This document shows, piece after piece, positions 60,462 to 64,000 of a stretch of DNA of 64,000 nt. The DNA lies in NCBI GenBank assembly GCA_965208275.1, contig OZ242331.1, forward strand, positions 4,588,001-4,652,000, read 5' to 3'. How positions within the stretch are numbered: the first letter of the stretch is position 1; each line of letters opens with the position of its first letter. A model generated the notes under the pieces. It was not told the DNA's origin. It searched no databases and was given only the letters and a program-made list of their open reading frames with translations. The translations under genes were made by a program, and so were the position numbers. This stretch comes from Bin5 sp022827195. Its GTDB lineage: Bacteria > Chloroflexota > Anaerolineae > Caldilineales > Caldilineaceae.

Positions 60462-61664
60462 ATGGAACGGAAACAGGAACAGTGGACGGCGCTCAAAGAG
60501 GCGGTCGATGGCGAATGGATCGCCCAGATGGCGCAGGCGCTGGTGGAGATCCCCAGCGTCACCTTGCAGGAGGCCGAGGTCTGCCGCTTCTACGCAGCGC
60601 AATTGGACGAACTCGGTTTCGCGGTTGACCGGCGCGAGGTGAGCGAGGGCCGTTACAACCTCTACGCTCGTCTGCCAGGCGGAGGCAACGGCCCCAGTCT
60701 GATGCTCAACGGCCACTTGGACACCATCCCGGTCGGCGACTGCGAACCATGCCGCCGCGAGGGGGACCGGCTGTACGGGCGCGGGTCGACCGACATGAAG
60801 GGGGCGATGGCGGCTGTGCTCGGCGCGCTGCGGGCGCTGAAAACGGCCGGGATCACCCTGAACGGCGACCTGTGGCTCTCGGCGATCGTCGGCCACGAGC
60901 AGCCGGAGGCCGGCAAGGACGGGCCCCTGGCCCTGGTCGAGGACTACAAGAGCGGGCGCGTCGGGGGAGACAGGATCCTGATCGCCGAGGGCTGGAATGA
61001 GCTGTGGGTAATGAGCATGGGCACGATGGTCTTCACGATCGAGTTGACATCCCCGCGCGGGGGGCCGCATACCACCTACGTGCCTTTCGAGGAGAATCCG
61101 ATCCGTTTCGTCGGCGATCTGATCCAGCGAATCACCGCCTACCAGGAGGAGCTGGACGCGGGCGCGTCGCACCCCCTGGCAGGAACAGAGCGCATCGATC
61201 TGGGGATGGTGGAGGCGGGCGACTATTTCAACCGCACGCCCGTGCAGTGCCGCCTGACCGGCACGGTGCGCTGGGGGCCGCGCGCCTGCGCGGAGGAGGT
61301 CCTGGCCGAGCTACGCCAACTGGCCGCGCCGATCGCCGAGGCCGGTCAACTGGAGCTGGAGGTCAGCATGTTCCATGAGCGGGAACCGTTCGAAACGGCA
61401 GGAGACGATCCCGCGGTGCAGGCGGTTGCGCGGGCGCACCGCTTCGTACACGGTGACCAGGCCATTCTGGCCGGAAAACGGATCGTCGGCGACGCCAACC
61501 TGTTCGTCAACCTGGGCGGCGTGCCCTCCTTCTACTACGGCCCCTCCAACGAAACGGCCCATTCGGACGGGGAGTGGGTATCGCTGACGCGGCTGGAACA
61601 GGCCGCGCAGGTCTATGCGCTCGCCGCGGCCGCATACTGCGGATTGAACGGTGCCGGGGAGTGA
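60462..61664 (+). CDS. M20-family metallohydrolase (peptidase/deacylase)
   Basis: 400 residues from ATG 60462 with GGGGATACAG upstream; the ATG at 60435 is an alternative. Metal site and catalytic residues are visible: H85 and D87 in NGHLDTIPVGD, the bridging D111 in GRGSTDMKGA, and E146 in VGHEQPEAG. The dimerisation domain lies in the middle, and the final metal His is near GPSNETAHSDGEWV. Enzymes of this family (ArgE/DapE/CPG2 type) remove acyl or aminoacyl groups. It is likely cytoplasmic. Its place among sugar genes hints at deacylating an amino- or amide-linked sugar, but nothing in the sequence proves it. Confidence 0.9.
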   Translation: MERKQEQWTALKEAVDGEWIAQMAQALVEIPSVTLQEAEVCRFYAAQLDELGFAVDRREVSEGRYNLYARLPGGGNGPSLMLNGHLDTIPVGDCEPCRREGDRLYGRGSTDMKGAMAAVLGALRALKTAGITLNGDLWLSAIVGHEQPEAGKDGPLALVEDYKSGRVGGDRILIAEGWNELWVMSMGTMVFTIELTSPRGGPHTTYVPFEENPIRFVGDLIQRITAYQEELDAGASHPLAGTERIDLGMVEAGDYFNRTPVQCRLTGTVRWGPRACAEEVLAELRQLAAPIAEAGQLELEVSMFHEREPFETAGDDPAVQAVARAHRFVHGDQAILAGKRIVGDANLFVNLGGVPSFYYGPSNETAHSDGEWVSLTRLEQAAQVYALAAAAYCGLNGAGE

Positions 61665-61667
61665 AGG

Positions 61668-61709
61668 CAGTTGCCGGTCGCCAGTTGCCGGTCGCCAGTT
61701 GCCGGTCGC
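61668..61709. repeat. Three perfect 14-bp tandem repeats
   Basis: CAGTTGCCGGTCGC occurs three times head to tail at 61668, 61682 and 61696, between the convergent M20 and creatininase-family genes. It belongs to the family of short GTTxCCGGTxxCCAG-like intergenic repeats seen elsewhere in the window. It has no obvious secondary structure. Confidence 0.85.
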
Positions 61710-61735
61710 TGGCCGCGTTTCGCTGCGGTTAAGTC

Positions 61736-62440
61736 CTAGAAAGGGCGATGCCGGCCGGCGATCATCTCTTCGACGTAGCGCCGTGTGGCATTCACGGCCG
61801 CGTCCACCAGCTTCTGACCCTGTTCCGCGCTCGCGCCCAGCGGCGATCTGTCTTCCTGGTCCTGCATCGCGTCCAGGCGCACGTTGTGCGGACAGACCGC
61901 CAGCGCCATAGCGGTCTCGTACTCCTGCGCATGGCCCGGCACACCGGTCTTGCAAAGCTTTTCGGCTTCCGGCCGGCTCAGGTCCCAGTAGGAGTGGAAC
62001 TGCACATTGGCCTGGGGGGCCTGCGCCCTGAAATAGAGGTGCCACTGGCCGATGATGCCATTGACCGGCGCCTCGTTGCCGCCGTGCCCGTTCAGGACCA
62101 GAACATTTTTGATGCCGTGGCGCACTAGGCTTTCGACCGCGTCGAAGATGACGCTGAGCCACGGGCCCGGTTTGGCCGAGACGGTACCCTGGTGCATCAT
62201 GTGATGCTCGGAGATGCCGGCCCGAATCGGCAGCGTGACGATGACCCGCGGATACAGCTGGCGCGCCACCTGTTCAGCGACATGTGTAGCCATGCGGATA
62301 TCGTGCTCCATCGCCAGGTGTTCAAGATGCTGCTCGATGCTGCCGGTGGGAATGATCGCCGTCTGAAACTTGCCACCGGCCAGCGCTTCGCGAAATTCGC
62401 GCCGCGTGAGATCGCCGATGAAGACATGTTGCTCTTGCAT
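61736..62440 (-). CDS. Creatininase-family amidohydrolase
   Basis: 234 residues from ATG 62440 (GGAGAATGGAACC upstream); the longer frame lacks homology. Family metal-binding motifs are visible: E36 and H38 in PTGSIEQHLEHLAMEHD with D47, GISEHHMMHQGTVS, NVLVLNGHGGNE, and the late glutamate in GHAQEYETAMAL. Creatininase-like enzymes open cyclic amides or hydrolyse formamides and amides, using Zn or Mn. It is convergent with the M20 gene and divergent from the enolase-superfamily gene, so it sits between two likely partners. The true substrate is unknown. Confidence 0.92.
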   Translation of the reverse strand: MQEQHVFIGDLTRREFREALAGGKFQTAIIPTGSIEQHLEHLAMEHDIRMATHVAEQVARQLYPRVIVTLPIRAGISEHHMMHQGTVSAKPGPWLSVIFDAVESLVRHGIKNVLVLNGHGGNEAPVNGIIGQWHLYFRAQAPQANVQFHSYWDLSRPEAEKLCKTGVPGHAQEYETAMALAVCPHNVRLDAMQDQEDRSPLGASAEQGQKLVDAAVNATRRYVEEMIAGRHRPF

Positions 62441-62582
62441 GGTTCCATTCTCCGAACTGCAGTGGTCTGTGGATTCTGTTTCGCGGCAGGGACAGGTCAG
62501 TGGAAAGCGGAGACTGGCCGCCGTTGCCCGATACCGGCTACTATAAACCAATCACCACAATCGCAGAACTGGAACGAATGAG

Positions 62583-63944
62583 ATGAAAACAACCGACATC
62601 CGCGTGGAAGCGGTAGAGGTCGCCTTCGACGATGAACGCCTGAGCGTCCCCTTGCACCTCAGCAAAGGCGTGATCGAGGTCATCACCTACGTTACCGTCA
62701 CCGTGCAGGCGCGCACGCGTTCCGGCGCCGGCGTACGGGGCGTCGGCGCGATCCTGCTCTCCGACGTGTGGGCCTTCCCTGCGCCGGAGCTGACGCACGA
62801 GGAGAAGGACCGGGTGATGCGCCGCCTGTGCAGGGACATCGCCGCCTGGCTGGAGGATGATACGCTTGAAGACCCAATCGAAAAGGGCATCCGCCTGGAG
62901 CGGGCCGCGGTCGAGCTGGCTGACCGGATGGCAAGCGAAGAGCCTCTCCTGCAGCGGACGCCGATGCCGAGGCTGGCCGTGCTCAACTGTATGGCGCCCT
63001 TCGACGCTGCGCTTCACGACGCGTGGGGCGCGGGTCTGCGCTCACAGAATTCACCTGCCTCCCTGTACACGGCATACACGGCAGACTATCTGAACCGGGA
63101 CCTGAGCGCCGATCTCGGCGCTGACTTTGCCGGCCGCTATCCGGCGGACTACCTCGCTCCCAGGCGGCGCGCGCTGGCCGTCCAACACGTGGTCGGCTTC
63201 ACCGACGCGCTCACCCCGGCCGACGCCGCGCCCCAGGCGGCTGACCTCCCGGCCGACCTGACGACCTGGATCGAGCGTGACAGGCTGCGCTGCTTCAAGC
63301 TCAAGCTGCGCGGCCAGTCGCCGGTCGAAGACGCAGAGCGCCTGATAGAAGTACATCTCGCGGCTTCGATGGCCCTGGATGCCGCGGGTGTGCGCGGCGG
63401 GCCCCGCCTCTCAGTTGACCCCAACGAGGGCTGCCGCGATCCGGATATGATGCTCGAAATGCTGGACAGAGTGGCTGCGGAGCGGCCGCAGGCGCTGGCG
63501 GCGCTGGACTATATCGAGCAGCCCACGCCGCGCGATCTGGCCAGCTATACTACTACGCTCCACACGGTGGCCGCGCGCGTGCCCGTCGTCGTAGACGAAA
63601 GCCTGGACGATCTGGACAACCTCGAATGGATCCGCCGCCTGGGCTGGTCCGGGCTCGCAGTCAAGACCTGCAAGGGGCATACCCACTCGCTGCTGGCCTA
63701 CTGCTGGGGCCGCCATCACCGGCTCTACCTCACGCTGCAGGACCTGACCAACCCCGGCCTGGCGCTGGTCCACAGCGCCAACTTCTGCGCGCACCTGCAT
63801 CTGAACGTCGACTGTTTCGAGGGCAACTACCGCCAGTTTATGCCCCTGGCGCGGCCGGAAGAACAGGCCGCGCAACCGGCCTATTTCGAGGTCGCGGACG
63901 GCTGGCTGAACCTGCCCGCGGAAATGGGGCCCGGACTGTATTAA
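62583..63944 (+). CDS. Enolase-superfamily protein (mandelate racemase/sugar-acid dehydratase-like)
   Basis: 453 residues. The N-terminal capping domain is followed by the (beta/alpha)7-beta barrel. The expected active-site set is in order: K239/K241 in CFKLKLRG, metal ligands D279 (VDPNEG), E312 (YIEQP) and D338 (VVDES), and K361 or K364 in AVKTCKG. This K...D-E-D...K layout fits the muconate-lactonising/dipeptide-epimerase-like or dehydratase subgroups, which abstract a proton next to a carboxylate. In this locus, dehydration of a sugar acid before the DapA-type aldolase is the simplest role. A 60-residue insertion (about 150-230) is longer than usual. Confidence 0.88.
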   Translation: MKTTDIRVEAVEVAFDDERLSVPLHLSKGVIEVITYVTVTVQARTRSGAGVRGVGAILLSDVWAFPAPELTHEEKDRVMRRLCRDIAAWLEDDTLEDPIEKGIRLERAAVELADRMASEEPLLQRTPMPRLAVLNCMAPFDAALHDAWGAGLRSQNSPASLYTAYTADYLNRDLSADLGADFAGRYPADYLAPRRRALAVQHVVGFTDALTPADAAPQAADLPADLTTWIERDRLRCFKLKLRGQSPVEDAERLIEVHLAASMALDAAGVRGGPRLSVDPNEGCRDPDMMLEMLDRVAAERPQALAALDYIEQPTPRDLASYTTTLHTVAARVPVVVDESLDDLDNLEWIRRLGWSGLAVKTCKGHTHSLLAYCWGRHHRLYLTLQDLTNPGLALVHSANFCAHLHLNVDCFEGNYRQFMPLARPEEQAAQPAYFEVADGWLNLPAEMGPGLY

Positions 63945-64000
63945 GGACTCACTCTGTACTGTGAGTACGCCAGCTCTGCATCTGCAGACCATGTTCCTGT

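Overview
The window is a GC-rich bacterial chromosome segment that begins inside dnaG and ends just after an enolase-superfamily gene. No 16S or ribosomal protein gene is present, so the taxon is inferred. A dnaG-rpoD pair, long (TP/TA)n linkers on secreted or anchored proteins, a DUF3179 lipoprotein, a eukaryotic-type UDP-glucose pyrophosphorylase, tandem FemX-like domains and several lipobox proteins together suggest Chloroflexota, most likely an Anaerolineae/Caldilineae-type lineage. I hold the phylum with moderate confidence and the class with low confidence. Promoters mostly follow the sigma-70 pattern (TTGnnn, 16-18 bp, TAtAAT-like), which fits the RpoD homologue encoded at the left end.

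Left part (0-16 kb). dnaG (partial) and rpoD are followed by tRNA-Asn with a near-consensus promoter and an intrinsic terminator. A decaying stretch follows (3.1-6.3 kb): a VOC protein, an SDR-type gene broken by an in-frame TAG, and a Fic-family gene with two frameshifts, a nonsense codon and a lost catalytic core. Three helically phased direct repeats lie just upstream of that Fic gene. Next come a 54-residue one-helix membrane protein, a DUF3179 lipoprotein, a three-gene envelope locus with (TPT)n linkers (8.1-12.4 kb), gamma-glutamyltransferase and UDP-glucose pyrophosphorylase.

Middle (16-50 kb). A double-length FemX-like protein is divergent from modA-modB, which has no modC beside it. 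Then come glutamate formimidoyltransferase, two polysaccharide genes (a GT2 and a polyprenyl-phosphate sugar transferase), hrcA-grpE behind a perfect CIRCE operator, a GNAT protein, a small holin-like membrane protein, and the DNA end-processing pair sbcD-sbcC. On the minus strand are a GT1 glycosyltransferase, a cytochrome-c/propeller lipoprotein, and the translation/RNA operon nusA-ylxR-infB-rbfA-nrnA-truB-ribF, with an attenuator-like hairpin in its leader. A methyltransferase, greA-lysS with a structured leader, tatA, secG and an oligopeptide-type binding protein follow. tRNA-Leu, a DivIC-like septum protein, initiator tRNA and tRNA-Met complete the housekeeping part.

Right part (50.7-64 kb) is an accessory carbohydrate locus. 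A sialidase-like BNR protein, two tandemly duplicated Gfo/Idh/MocA oxidoreductases, two sugar permeases and a Tat-type lipoprotein binding protein lie on the minus strand. Divergent from them are an NAD-dependent epimerase and a DapA-type aldolase, then an M20 hydrolase, a creatininase-family enzyme and an enolase-superfamily dehydratase-like protein. Together they look like uptake of a sugar or sugar acid and its oxidation, dehydration and aldol cleavage; the substrate is unknown. No transporter ATPase is encoded there, so a shared ATPase elsewhere is likely.
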